A DNA stretch of 64,000 nucleotides, taken from positions 372,001 through 436,000 of the forward strand of contig NZ_CP186274.1 in NCBI RefSeq assembly GCF_049331405.1. Reading direction: 5' to 3'. The number at the start of each line of letters is the position of its first letter. Position 1 is the stretch's first letter. Below, piece after piece: positions 32,834 through 41,787 of this stretch. Origin of the DNA: PoT sp049331405. Lineage in GTDB: Bacteria > Planctomycetota > Planctomycetia > Isosphaerales > Isosphaeraceae. The notes beneath the pieces were generated by a model. It did not search any database. It was given only the letters and a program-made list of their open reading frames with translations, and was not told where the DNA came from. The position numbers and the translations under genes were made by a program.

Positions 32834-35680
32834 ATGAATCCGCAATCGCTCGACAATCCGGACGAGGCTTCGAAGGTGCCCCCGCCTGCGTCGCGCGAGA
32901 TGTTCGAAGGGCTGGCCGACGCGGTCCGCGAGTCGATCCTCGTCCTCGATGGCGAGCTTCGAATCCGATACGCGAACCGGTCCTTCCGCGAGACCTACGC
33001 GGTGGGCCGGGCGGCCATCGAGGGGAGCCCGATCTTCGAACTGGGCGGCGGGCCTTGGGATTTCCCCGAGTTGCGCAGGGCGACGGAAGAGATCCTCTCG
33101 GGCAAGAGCACCATCGCCGACTTCGAGGTGGATCGCGAATTCGAATCGGCCGAGTTCCGGGCATTGCGGGGCAATGCGCGTAAGGTCGGTGAGGGGGACG
33201 GCTCCGAGGCGTTGGTCCTGCTCGCCATCGAGGACGTCACCGAGAAGGTCCTGGCCGAGCGTCGGTTGAGCGAGTCGGAGGGGCGTCTGCGACAGATCCT
33301 CGAAAGCCTCGAGGATTCCTCCCGCTTCGAGTCCGACCGTCGCCTGCTCGACGCCGTGTTCAACGCCCTGCCGGTCGGCCTGGTGGTCGCCGAACCGGAC
33401 GGCAGGCTCGTGCGCATGAACCGGGCGAACGTGGAGCTGTGGGGTAACCCCCCGCCGATCAACAGCATCGCCGAATACGCCTCCTGGGTCGGCTACTGGC
33501 CCGACTCCGGGCGTCGGATCGAGGCGGAGGAGTGGGCACTCGCCCGGATCCTGACGAGCGGCGAGGCGGTCTCGGGGGAACTCGTCGAGATCGAGCGGTT
33601 CAACGGGGGCGGCCGTCGCCAGGTGCTCGTCAGTGGCGCAGCGGTCCGCGATTCCTCCGACAAGCTCATGGCGGGGGTGCTCGCCCTGGTCGACGTGACC
33701 GACCGCGTGGCGGCCGAGGCTGCCCTGCTCGCCAGCGAGGAGAAGTATCGCACCCTCTTCGAATCGATCGACGAGGGATTCTGCGTCATCGAGGTCCTGT
33801 TCGACGACGATGGCGAGCCGTTCGACTGGCGATACCTGGAGATGAACCCGGCCTTCGAAAGCCACACCGGCCTTCGGGACGCCGCCGGGCGCACGACCCG
33901 CGAGGTGGCCCCCGGCATGGACGCCCACTGGTTCGAGATTTATGGCAGGGTCGTCAGGACCGGGGAGCCGGTGCGTTACGTCAACGAGGCGAAGGCCCTT
34001 GGGGACCGTTGGTTCGAGGTCTACGCGTTCCGCCTTGGGGGCGAGGGGTCGCACAAGGTCGCCGTGCTCTTCAACGACGTCACCGAGCGGAGGCGGATCG
34101 AGGTCGAGCTGCGGCGGTCGAGGGATCGCATCGCGATGTCGCTCGAGGCGTCGGAGTTCGCGGGCACCTGGGATTGGGACCTTGTGACCAACCTGCTCGT
34201 GGCCGACGAACGATTCGCCAGGATCTACCAGGTCGACCCGGAGCTGGCGGCGAAGGGGGCCACGCTGGAGCTGTTCACGAAGACGATCCACCCCGAGGAT
34301 CTGAAACGCATCATCCCCTCGATCGAGCGGACGATCCAACTCGGCAGCCCGTTCGCGGAGGAATATCGGATCATCCGTCCGGATGGGACCGTCCGCTGGG
34401 TGGTCTCCCGAGGCCGCACGCGGCTCGACCGCGAGGGTAAGCCGGTGCGCTTCTCCGGCGTCGCGATCGACATCACCGAGCGCAAGGTCGCCGAGGAGTC
34501 GGCCCAGGCCGCCAGGGCCGAGGCCGAGGAGGCCAACCGCACCAAGGATCAATTCCTGGCCACCCTCAGCCACGAACTCCGCACCCCGCTGAACGCCATC
34601 GTCGGCTGGGCCAAGATCCTCCGCATGGGCAAGGCCGCCCCCGAGGACCTCGAGGAAGGGCTCGAGGTCATCGAGCGCAACGGCCACGCCCAGTCGCAGC
34701 TCATCGAGGACCTGCTCGACATCTCGAGGATCACGACGGGGAACCTCCGGCTCGACGTCCAGGATCTCAACATCGCCGACGTCATCGAGGCCGCGATGGC
34801 GGCGGTCGGCCCTGCCGCGGCCGCCAGGGAAATCCGCCTGCACAAGACGCTCGACTCGCTCGTCGGGCCGGTCAAGGGGGACTTCGCCAGGCTCCAGCAG
34901 GTCGTCTGGAACCTCCTGGCGAACGCCGTGAAGTTCACGCCCAGGGGGGGCAAGGTCCTGCTCCTCCTCGAGCGGGTGAACTCGCACATCGAGATCAGCG
35001 TGGTCGACTCGGGGATGGGGATCAGCCCCCAGTTCCTGCCCCACGTCTTCGACCGCTTCCGCCAGGCCGACTCGTCGATCACCAGGCGCCACGGGGGCCT
35101 CGGGATCGGCCTGTCGATCGTCAAGCACCTCGTCGAGATGCACGGCGGCGAGATCCGGGCCAAGAGCCCCGGCGAAGGGCACGGCTCGACCTTCACCGTC
35201 ATGCTTCCGATCGCGGTCGTCCAACCCGATCGTGCCGAGCCGCCCCCGAGGCCGAAGGGAGATCCGCTCGAGGAGGACTTCTGCCAGGGGGGCGCGCTCG
35301 AGGGCCTGAAGATCCTGGTGGTCGACGACGAGCAGGACGCCCGCCAGATGCTCAGGCGCGTCCTGGTCGAGTGCAACGCCGAAGTCATCACGGCCGGCTC
35401 GGCCGTCGAGGGGCTTGAGCAACTGCGGAGCTTCGGCGCCGACGTGATCGTCAGCGATATTGGCATGCCCGATGAGGACGGTTATGATTTCATCGCGAAG
35501 GTCCGGGAGACGATGTCGGCCAAAGAGGTGCCGGCGATCGCCCTCACCGCCTTCGCTCGGGCAGAAGACCGCAAGCGGGCGATGATCGCCGGCTTCCAAT
35601 CCCACATCGCCAAGCCCGTGGACCCATCCGAGTTGACGGCTGTCGTGGCGAGCCTGGCGGGACGGACTGGACGACGGTAG
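32834..35680 (+). CDS. Hybrid sensor histidine kinase with four PAS domains
   Basis: 948 residues from the ATG at 32834. Four PAS domains come first, at about 20-130, 165-285, 295-420 and 430-560. The last carries a PAC tail (EEYRIIRPDGTVRWVVSRGRT) and the third a MnoPAS-like signature (DGEPFDWRYLEMNPAFE). The HisKA helix follows with the phospho-acceptor His580 (LSHELRTPLNAIVGWAKILR). The HATPase domain has the N-box NLLANAVKFTP, DSGMGIS, FRQADSSITRRHGGLGIGLSIV. A C-terminal receiver domain has phospho-acceptor Asp875 (VIVSDIGMPDEDGYDF). No transmembrane helix is seen, so it senses a cytoplasmic signal. The partner response regulator starts 25 bases downstream. No haem- or flavin-binding motif in the PAS domains is obvious, so the ligand is unknown. 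Confidence 0.92.
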   Translation: MNPQSLDNPDEASKVPPPASREMFEGLADAVRESILVLDGELRIRYANRSFRETYAVGRAAIEGSPIFELGGGPWDFPELRRATEEILSGKSTIADFEVDREFESAEFRALRGNARKVGEGDGSEALVLLAIEDVTEKVLAERRLSESEGRLRQILESLEDSSRFESDRRLLDAVFNALPVGLVVAEPDGRLVRMNRANVELWGNPPPINSIAEYASWVGYWPDSGRRIEAEEWALARILTSGEAVSGELVEIERFNGGGRRQVLVSGAAVRDSSDKLMAGVLALVDVTDRVAAEAALLASEEKYRTLFESIDEGFCVIEVLFDDDGEPFDWRYLEMNPAFESHTGLRDAAGRTTREVAPGMDAHWFEIYGRVVRTGEPVRYVNEAKALGDRWFEVYAFRLGGEGSHKVAVLFNDVTERRRIEVELRRSRDRIAMSLEASEFAGTWDWDLVTNLLVADERFARIYQVDPELAAKGATLELFTKTIHPEDLKRIIPSIERTIQLGSPFAEEYRIIRPDGTVRWVVSRGRTRLDREGKPVRFSGVAIDITERKVAEESAQAARAEAEEANRTKDQFLATLSHELRTPLNAIVGWAKILRMGKAAPEDLEEGLEVIERNGHAQSQLIEDLLDISRITTGNLRLDVQDLNIADVIEAAMAAVGPAAAAREIRLHKTLDSLVGPVKGDFARLQQVVWNLLANAVKFTPRGGKVLLLLERVNSHIEISVVDSGMGISPQFLPHVFDRFRQADSSITRRHGGLGIGLSIVKHLVEMHGGEIRAKSPGEGHGSTFTVMLPIAVVQPDRAEPPPRPKGDPLEEDFCQGGALEGLKILVVDDEQDARQMLRRVLVECNAEVITAGSAVEGLEQLRSFGADVIVSDIGMPDEDGYDFIAKVRETMSAKEVPAIALTAFARAEDRKRAMIAGFQSHIAKPVDPSELTAVVASLAGRTGRR

Positions 35681-35704
35681 CCAGGAACACCGCGTAAGGC
35701 ACCC

Positions 35705-36106
35705 ATGAACGATGCAACGCTCCGCATCCTGGTGGTGGACGACTGCGCCGATTCCGCCCGGATGCTCCGGATGCTCATGAAGCGCGAAGGCTATCAGGTC
35801 AGCATCGAGTTCGACGGGCCGACGGCCCTCGCGAAGGCCCTGGAATCCGCGCCGGACGTCGTGCTCCTCGACCTCTCATTGCCCGTCATGAGCGGGCTGG
35901 AGGTGGCCTCCGAGATGCGCAAACGGCCGGAACTCGCCGGCTGCACGATCGTCGCCGTCTCCGGTCACGGCGAGGAGATGCTGCCCTCGCCGTCCCCCTT
36001 CGACCGACACTTTCAGAAACCCCTCGAGCTCGACGCCCTCAAGGTGTACCTGGAAGGAATCAGGGTGGACCGGAAGCCCCCTTTTCCGACGCCGACCGTC
36101 GCCTGA
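35705..36106 (+). CDS. Single-domain response regulator
   Basis: 133 residues, one receiver domain and no output domain. Acidic pocket LVVDDCADS near residue 12, phospho-acceptor Asp56 (VVLLDLSLPVMSGLE), the Thr/Ser switch in IVAVSGHGEE and Lys in HFQKPLELDAL. TAAGG six bases before the ATG is replaced here by TAAGG-like spacing in GTAAGGCACCC. It is 24 bases downstream of the histidine kinase and almost surely its partner. Without an output domain it acts by binding a target or as a phosphate shuttle, like CheY or Spo0F. Confidence 0.9.
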   Translation: MNDATLRILVVDDCADSARMLRMLMKREGYQVSIEFDGPTALAKALESAPDVVLLDLSLPVMSGLEVASEMRKRPELAGCTIVAVSGHGEEMLPSPSPFDRHFQKPLELDALKVYLEGIRVDRKPPFPTPTVA

Positions 36107-36155
36107 CGCCCCGCGGATTGAGGGCCCGAGGACTGAAAAGTCGGCCCGTCGGCGT

Positions 36156-36746
36156 TCAGCCTTGGCTCTCGGGTTTCGGCTTGCGTGACTTCCGGGGCGA
36201 AGGGGCCTTGCCGTATGACAGGTCGAGCAGTTCGATGTCACCCCGTAGGTCCATCAAGAAGCCGTGGACGTGCAGCGGGAGCGGTTTGCCGTCCTTCTTC
36301 GGCGCGTGGGTTGGCCACCATGCCTCGATTTCCCGCCTGAGTTTGGTCGCCCACCTGCCGTGCTCGACCTTCTCTTCATCCAACTGGTGGTCGTCGAAGT
36401 CGAGGCCCAGGATCTTGCGATAGGCGCCGCAGTTCCGGTGCTCGATGATGTAAACGTCATGCGGCTCGTGGAGTTCCAGTGCGATGGCGAGGTGCTCGAA
36501 GAAGGTCTTCTTCCAGTTCCGCTTCGTGTGATGGGTCACGCCCAAGGCTGCCCCGGCGATGACGAGGTGGTCATATCGGTTGGTGAGGTTGTCGCGATCC
36601 ATGAACGCGGCTAACTCGTCGATCAGCCGCAGGTCCATGCAGGACAGGACCAGGACATTATGGCGGGGCGGCGGGTACTTCCCCGGCATCTTGCCCATCG
36701 CTTGCGTCGTCAGCTCATCCACGGGTGGACTCCCAGGATCCTTCAT
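36156..36746 (-). CDS. Beta-carbonic anhydrase-like protein
   Basis: 196 residues. The zinc-ligand arrangement of beta-carbonic anhydrases is present: Cys36 and Asp38-x-Arg40 in VLSCMDLRL, then His103 and Cys106 in IIEHRNCGAYR. The first motif reads CMDLR rather than the usual CxDSR, so the Asp-Arg pair is split by Leu. The fold otherwise follows: DHLVIAGAALG in place of the glycine-rich loop, and a Lys-rich C-terminal tail after DIELLDLSYG. Catalysis (CO2 hydration) is likely but the motif change leaves room for a non-catalytic or different role. It converges with the response regulator gene. Confidence 0.8.
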   Translation of the reverse strand: MKDPGSPPVDELTTQAMGKMPGKYPPPRHNVLVLSCMDLRLIDELAAFMDRDNLTNRYDHLVIAGAALGVTHHTKRNWKKTFFEHLAIALELHEPHDVYIIEHRNCGAYRKILGLDFDDHQLDEEKVEHGRWATKLRREIEAWWPTHAPKKDGKPLPLHVHGFLMDLRGDIELLDLSYGKAPSPRKSRKPKPESQG

Positions 36747-36800
36747 CGAGGCTCGATCACGCAGGCCGCAGGGCGACTGGCGACTCGACCCGGCCGATCG

Positions 36801-38468
36801 TCAAAGGAACATGGCGAACCGCAGCCAGAAGGTATTGTACCCGTCGATCGAGTTGGGGGGTACGATCGGGATCGGCCTGCTGAAATGGGTCCAGACATAA
36901 TCGAAGCTGAGACGTGTATACTTGTTCGGCCACCAGTTGAGGCCGACCATGAAGCTGTCCATGCGGTCGGCCGACCGGGTCGCGTCGGCGAGTCCGCGCC
37001 TGATGTCGTTCTGGCCGGCGTCGAACTGGGACCATTGCGAGGCGACCTGCCAGGCCCCCGGCCCGTACTGCCCCCGGCTCGGGATGAACGGCCGCAAGGG
37101 CTCGATCGTCGAATAGCCCTGGAAGCCGTTGCCGACGAAGTCCCGCTCGCCCGTGAGCCAGTATGATGCGTTGATGTAATAGGCCAACTGCGTCGAGCGC
37201 CCGCTCGTCGTGCCGTCGGTCAGCTCCCGGCTGAAGTTCATCAACTCGGCCAGGACGCTGAACCGGCCGAACCAGTAGACGTGGGGCGCGACCCTCGACC
37301 GCAGGCCGTCGGCCCGGACGTTCGAGTTGTAGACGTAGAAGGGGAGCCCGACGACCGACACGAAGCTCGGGTTCGTGGTCGCCTCGCCGTTGTTCGTGAA
37401 GGCGATGCTCGACTGGTTCAGTGCGTATCTCTGCTCGCCGGCCGAGACGCTGACGCCGCCGCCGAAGCCCTCAAGCTTGGAGCCCTTCCAGGCGTCGCCG
37501 CGGAAGGGGGTGATGTCGATGGCCCCGTTGTACTCGACGTTGCGGTTCAGGTTGCCGAAGAAGCTCGTCCCCGAGTTCACCACGCCCGACCACCACTGGA
37601 CCCGGTTGTCGAGGGCCGTGCCCGTGAGCATCAGGCCGATGGGACGCTTGCCCGCGAGCTGGAACAGGGGGGAGTTCGTGATCACCGGCTCGAGCGCGGG
37701 GGAGAACCCGTAATACTCGTACAGGGGCGGGGCCAGCCCTTTGCCGGCTCGGAGCGTGACGTTCGGGCTGATGTGCCAGGCGACGAAGGCGTCGAGCAGG
37801 TTGAAGGTCCCGAGGAACCCCTGCGTGCCGATCTGGTAGCTCCAGTCCTTGGTGATGTTCCCGTAGAAAAACGTACGGGTGAACGGCACGTTGAAGTTCT
37901 GCTCGATCGTGGGGAGGTTGGCGCGGTCGAAGAAGGTGCCGTCGAGCGTGACCTGGTTGCTGATGTTGAGCGTGAACTCGTCGTTCTCGTCGCTGAAGCT
38001 GAAGTAGCCGCCGCCCCCGAGCGGCCCGCCCGCGTCGTGGTTGTACTTGTACCGGCCCTTGAGGGGATAGCGGTCGGCGTCGGCCTTCTCCGCCTGGGCC
38101 GGGCCGAAGGCGCCCGAGTGGTAGCGGGTCGGGACGCCGTTGCTGACGCCCCCGTTCTCGGCCGTGGTGAAGGGGGATCCTCCGCCCCCTTGCTGGGGCC
38201 CGGCCCCCGCATTCGCCGCAGGCACGGTGGACTGCACGGCGTCGAGTTGGTGCTGGAGCGTGTCGACCTGGGCCTTGAGCCGGCGGAGTTCGGCGAGGAC
38301 TTCCGCGTTCGTCGCCAGCGACTCCGCCTGCGCAGGCGCCGCCGACGGAGGCACGCCGGGGTTCGTCGCCGGCACAGGGGGCGTCTGTCCCTTTGCTACC
38401 GGCGGCCGGCAGAACGCGAGGAGGGCCATTGTCACGACGAGGCTCATCCTCGCCGATCGGGGGGGCAT
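36801..38468 (-). CDS. OprP-like outer-membrane porin
   Basis: 555 residues from the ATG at 38468; another in-frame ATG at 38447 is possible. Signal peptide LVVTMALLAFCRPPVAKG. A coiled-coil stretch at about 50-75 (LAELRRLKAQVDTLQHQLDAVQ) follows, as in many planctomycete porins. The rest is a beta-barrel with alternating hydrophobic strands, with the phosphate-selective-porin pattern (FTRTFFYGNITKDWSYQIG, LRAGKGLAPPLYEYYG, GYNTFWLRFAMFL at the C-terminus). The last residue is Leu and the penultimate Phe, an acceptable barrel-end signature. It should let anions or sugars through the outer membrane. Substrate specificity is unknown. Confidence 0.82.
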   Translation of the reverse strand: MPPRSARMSLVVTMALLAFCRPPVAKGQTPPVPATNPGVPPSAAPAQAESLATNAEVLAELRRLKAQVDTLQHQLDAVQSTVPAANAGAGPQQGGGGSPFTTAENGGVSNGVPTRYHSGAFGPAQAEKADADRYPLKGRYKYNHDAGGPLGGGGYFSFSDENDEFTLNISNQVTLDGTFFDRANLPTIEQNFNVPFTRTFFYGNITKDWSYQIGTQGFLGTFNLLDAFVAWHISPNVTLRAGKGLAPPLYEYYGFSPALEPVITNSPLFQLAGKRPIGLMLTGTALDNRVQWWSGVVNSGTSFFGNLNRNVEYNGAIDITPFRGDAWKGSKLEGFGGGVSVSAGEQRYALNQSSIAFTNNGEATTNPSFVSVVGLPFYVYNSNVRADGLRSRVAPHVYWFGRFSVLAELMNFSRELTDGTTSGRSTQLAYYINASYWLTGERDFVGNGFQGYSTIEPLRPFIPSRGQYGPGAWQVASQWSQFDAGQNDIRRGLADATRSADRMDSFMVGLNWWPNKYTRLSFDYVWTHFSRPIPIVPPNSIDGYNTFWLRFAMFL

Positions 38469-38761
38469 TATCACACGACTTCTCCCAGACTCGGCCAAGG
38501 GTCACGTAGACCGTCGACGGTCCCTCCTCACCCTTCTCCGCCGACTCTCGGTATCGGCGCGAAAGGGTTCGACCAGGACTCTTGTATCGATCGTGACGGG
38601 TCGTCCGCATCAACAATTCATGGGAGCCGGCTCGAGAATCGGCCTAACATTGCCTCACGACGCCAGGCCGGATGGTGCCAGGGCCTCGTCGCCTCGACCA
38701 GGATGAATGAGTTAAGATGAGGCCATTCCTGACAAATAACCGAAGAGAGGCGGTGATTCTG

Positions 38762-40117
38762 ATGCTGGAACGGGCGAAGCTCGAGTGCATCTCATGCGCG
38801 GTATTGTGGTTGGGGCTCGGCTCGCTGGCCGCCCCGGCGCGGGCGGAACGGATGAGCTACCTGGATAACGGGGTGATTCGCATCGGGGTCGACCTTGACA
38901 TCGGCGGCTCGATCACGTTTTTGGCGGTGGCGAACGACAAGGATAGGCCGGGGGAGAACCTGATCAACTCGCACGACCTGGGGCGGCAGGTCCAGCAGTC
39001 GTATTACGCCGGGCCTCAGCCGTTCGGCCAGGCTCATCCCGGCTGGAAGAACTGGCCTTGGAACCCGATCGGCTCGGGGGACGTCTACGGGAACTCCAGC
39101 AAGGTGAAGGAGTTCACCAACGACGGCAAGACCCTGCACATCACGACGATCCCCATGCAATGGGCCCTCAAGAACGTGCCGGGCGAGTGTACGTTCGAGA
39201 CCACGATCACGCTGGAAGGCCCCGCGGCGCGGGTCCATTGCCGGCTCAACAACCATCGGCCCGACAAGACCGCGTACCCGGCGAGCAACCAGGAACTTCC
39301 GGCCGTCTACACGATCGGCAAGCTCTATCGCCTCTTCACCTACGACGGCACCGAGCCGTTCACGAACGCACCGCTGCGCCTGGTGAAGAACGACGGCCCC
39401 CCCTGGGCCTTCTGGAAGGCCACCGAGAACTGGGCCGCGCTGGTTGATGACAAGGACCATGGCGTCGGCGTGGTGAACCCTGGCGTCTACGCCTTCATGG
39501 GCGGGTTCCACGACAAGCCGGGCAAGGGGGGACCCAAGGACAACCCGACCGGCTACATCGCACCGAGCCGGTTCGAGATCCTCGACCACGACATCGTCTA
39601 CGACTACCACTACGACCTCGTCGTCGGCCCGCTCGAAGCGATCCGGGCCTATGCCGTCGCGCACCGGGTCCAGGATCCCCGGCCCGACTATCAATTCAAG
39701 GCCGACCGCCAGCACTGGACGTACATCAACGCGTCCGACGCCGGTTTCCCGCCGAAGGGCGAGTTGAAGGTCAAGCTCGACAAGAACGACCCGCAGATGA
39801 TCGGCCCCGAGCAGTGGTGGAAGGCCGAATCCGCCCCCAAACTCTTCATCAAGGCCGCCTACCAGGGAACCGGCCAGGACCGCGCCGAGGTCTTCTGGAG
39901 CGTCGCCGGCCAGGAGGGCTTCTCGGGCGAGCGGAGCCTCAGCTTCCCGATCAAGGCGGACGGGGCCTATCACACCTACGAGGTCGACCTCTCCTCGTCC
40001 CCCCACTACCGGGGCACGATCACGGGCCTGAGGTTCGACCCGGCCTCCGCGGGCGCGGCCGGGGGCGAGGTGCGGATCGAGTCGATCTCCTGGAAGCCGT
40101 CCGAGCCCGCGAAGTAA
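38762..40117 (+). CDS. Secreted protein of unknown function
   Basis: 451 residues from the ATG at 38762, with AGAGGCGG upstream; starts at 38717 and 38753 are also in frame. Signal peptide AVLWLGLGSLAAPARA. The mature chain is rich in aromatic and polar residues and looks like a beta-sandwich or sugar-hydrolase-like domain: DNGVIRIGVDLDIGGSITFLA at the start, many Trp/Tyr (AHPGWKNWPWNPIGSGDVYG), and a C-terminal half with a beta-sandwich character (IKADGAYHTYEVDLSSS, LRFDPASAGAAGGEVRIE) resembling a carbohydrate-binding module. I do not recognise the catalytic part. It is divergent from the porin and may act with it in polysaccharide uptake. Confidence 0.75.
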   Translation: MLERAKLECISCAVLWLGLGSLAAPARAERMSYLDNGVIRIGVDLDIGGSITFLAVANDKDRPGENLINSHDLGRQVQQSYYAGPQPFGQAHPGWKNWPWNPIGSGDVYGNSSKVKEFTNDGKTLHITTIPMQWALKNVPGECTFETTITLEGPAARVHCRLNNHRPDKTAYPASNQELPAVYTIGKLYRLFTYDGTEPFTNAPLRLVKNDGPPWAFWKATENWAALVDDKDHGVGVVNPGVYAFMGGFHDKPGKGGPKDNPTGYIAPSRFEILDHDIVYDYHYDLVVGPLEAIRAYAVAHRVQDPRPDYQFKADRQHWTYINASDAGFPPKGELKVKLDKNDPQMIGPEQWWKAESAPKLFIKAAYQGTGQDRAEVFWSVAGQEGFSGERSLSFPIKADGAYHTYEVDLSSSPHYRGTITGLRFDPASAGAAGGEVRIESISWKPSEPAK

Positions 40118-40142
40118 CTCGTTCGATTCCAAATCATGCGAG

Positions 40143-40181
40143 GGGGTGGCTGGAGCCGTCATGGGCGGTTCCAGTCACCCC
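40143..40181. terminator. Imperfect hairpin between convergent genes
   Basis: GGGGTG-x-CTGGA in 40143-40154 pairs with TCCAG-x-CACCCC in 40170-40181, with a CCG/CGG continuation inside, 26 bases after the secreted-protein stop and before the opposite-strand membrane protein stop. There are two mismatches. A short TT follows. Confidence 0.6.
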
Positions 40182-40271
40182 TTGATGATGCGCGATGACG
40201 GAGAATGAGGCCTTAATTTGGTTTTATTTATGGCATGATATTGTGGTGAATTGTGGGTTTTCAATGAATGC

Positions 40272-41414
40272 TCAGAGCTTCCAGGCGACGCCCCATCGCG
40301 GGCGTTCCTGGTGCCATCGGAGCTGCCCTCGGTGCTTGTAGTAGAACCCGCCGACGGTCCCCATGATGACGATGGCGCCCCAGATGGCGATGCCCCAGGC
40401 GAAGAGCGTGGCCGGGATGTAGACCCAGAACGACTTTTCATATAAGGCTTTCACGGCAACGAAGGGGAGGACGGAGAGGGTCGCGACTGCCGCCACCGAG
40501 ATGCAGAGGATCGCGAATGAGACGTTGAGCTTCACGATCATCTCGGCCACCACCCAGGGCTTCGCCGCCCACTGGTCGTCGTGCAGGAACGAGAGCATGA
40601 GCACCATGAGCCCATAGGGCAGGGCGACGAGCCCGACCGAGGCCAGGGTCGTTATCGGGATCGGCTCGGACTCGTAGAAGAGGCGAGAGACGAGCAGGGG
40701 CAGTGCCGCGATGGCCCCGCTGAGGAAGAACCAGATAAGCCAGGGTCCCAGGCCGCTCAGGAAGCCGTCGAAGTTGCGATCGGGCGACCGAGGGGGGACC
40801 GGATCTCCCATCGCGCGGGCGACCAGCACCCGGGCGAGATATTGCAAGGCGTAGAAGACGGCCAGCGGCGTGAGCAGGAACGCCGGCAACGACGTGACCA
40901 GCGAGATCAGGTATCCCATCGGCCCCGCGCCCATGCTGTCGGCGTCGCGCTGGAGCGAGGCGCAATACTCCGGGATCAGGATCGTGAAGATCCAGAGCAC
41001 GACGCTCAGCGTGGCGATCACGCCGAGGGCCTCGGCCGTGCCCTTGGCCGGGTAGAGGAGGTCGGGAGGCCACCAGGGGCCCGCGGGGGCCGGCGTGGTC
41101 CTTGTGGTTGCCTTCCTCTTTCTCCCCGTCCTCGGCGGTTTGACGACGTCCTCGGCGGCGTCTCGAGATTCCATCTCGATCGCGACGGCCTCGGCCCGGC
41201 TTGCGGTCGAGTTATAGGTCGAGGGGCCCAACTCGTAGGGGAGACCGTCCCCCCAGCCATCGTCCTCGACGACCTCGGGGCGGGCCGGCGGCCTCGGCTC
41301 GTCGGGGACCTTGAGCATGCCGCCGCACTGGGGACATCGCCCGGTCCGGCCTGGTTTCAGGCCGGGGGCCTTGAGGCGTTGCCCGCAAGGGCAGATCAGG
41401 GTCGGCACGCTCAT
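40272..41414 (-). CDS. Zinc-ribbon multi-pass membrane protein
   Basis: 380 residues from the ATG at 41414, with GGAG eight to ten bases upstream. Cytoplasmic-type zinc ribbon at residues 8-33 (CPCGQRL...CPQCGGML; Cys 8, 10, 27, 30), a Pro- and acid-rich linker to about 120, then six or so membrane helices from about residue 140 (ALGVIATLSVVLWIFTILI; GYLISLVTSLPAFLLTPLAVFYALQYL; WLIWFFLSGAIAALPLLVS; VSFAILCISVAAVATLSVLPFVAV; PATLFAWGIAIWGAIVIMGTVGG). The zinc ribbon resembles that on the hydrolase at 11318-12796. No function can be assigned. It is divergent from the giant coiled-coil gene. Confidence 0.75.
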   Translation of the reverse strand: MSVPTLICPCGQRLKAPGLKPGRTGRCPQCGGMLKVPDEPRPPARPEVVEDDGWGDGLPYELGPSTYNSTASRAEAVAIEMESRDAAEDVVKPPRTGRKRKATTRTTPAPAGPWWPPDLLYPAKGTAEALGVIATLSVVLWIFTILIPEYCASLQRDADSMGAGPMGYLISLVTSLPAFLLTPLAVFYALQYLARVLVARAMGDPVPPRSPDRNFDGFLSGLGPWLIWFFLSGAIAALPLLVSRLFYESEPIPITTLASVGLVALPYGLMVLMLSFLHDDQWAAKPWVVAEMIVKLNVSFAILCISVAAVATLSVLPFVAVKALYEKSFWVYIPATLFAWGIAIWGAIVIMGTVGGFYYKHRGQLRWHQERPRWGVAWKL

Positions 41415-41787
41415 GGACGGCTCCTGGCTCCTCGTGACGAGGCTTCCCGTTCCGCTATTATCGAGGGGGCGCCCGGGCAACCGCGTCGTCGCCCGCGACC
41501 CGAACCATCCGGCGTTCGGTTTCGTCGGATCTTATTATCATCAAAACGCGATAATTTAATCGAAACCGGCCTGCTTTACCGTTGAAGACCCGGGGACTTT
41601 ATCTTTGCGAGGTCTCTTCTGCGACAAATGTAGTGAGCTTGGGCCGTGAAGTCAATGACAGATGTGCTAGGGGCGATGACGTCAGCCGTCGTTTCGCGAT
41701 TGCCTGGCGGGCGGGTCGGCCGTAGGCTTGAGGGGGGCTCGAGACAAGCTTACGACGGCACGCGCGAGGCCGAGGGGAGCGACCGCG
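41415..41787. other. Divergent promoter region for the zinc-ribbon and coiled-coil genes
   Basis: About 373 bases with an AT-rich core at 41530-41570 (TTATTATCATCAAAACGCGATAATTTAATC), the most AT-rich spot nearby and a plausible place for the promoter of either gene. No hexamer pair with good spacing was identified. No gene is supported. Confidence 0.45.

Noticed and set aside
32813..35605. 930-residue antisense frame across the histidine kinase
   Set aside because: The plus strand encodes an unmistakable PAS/HisKA/HATPase/receiver protein. The antisense frame is rich in Asp/Arg/Gly/Leu without motifs.
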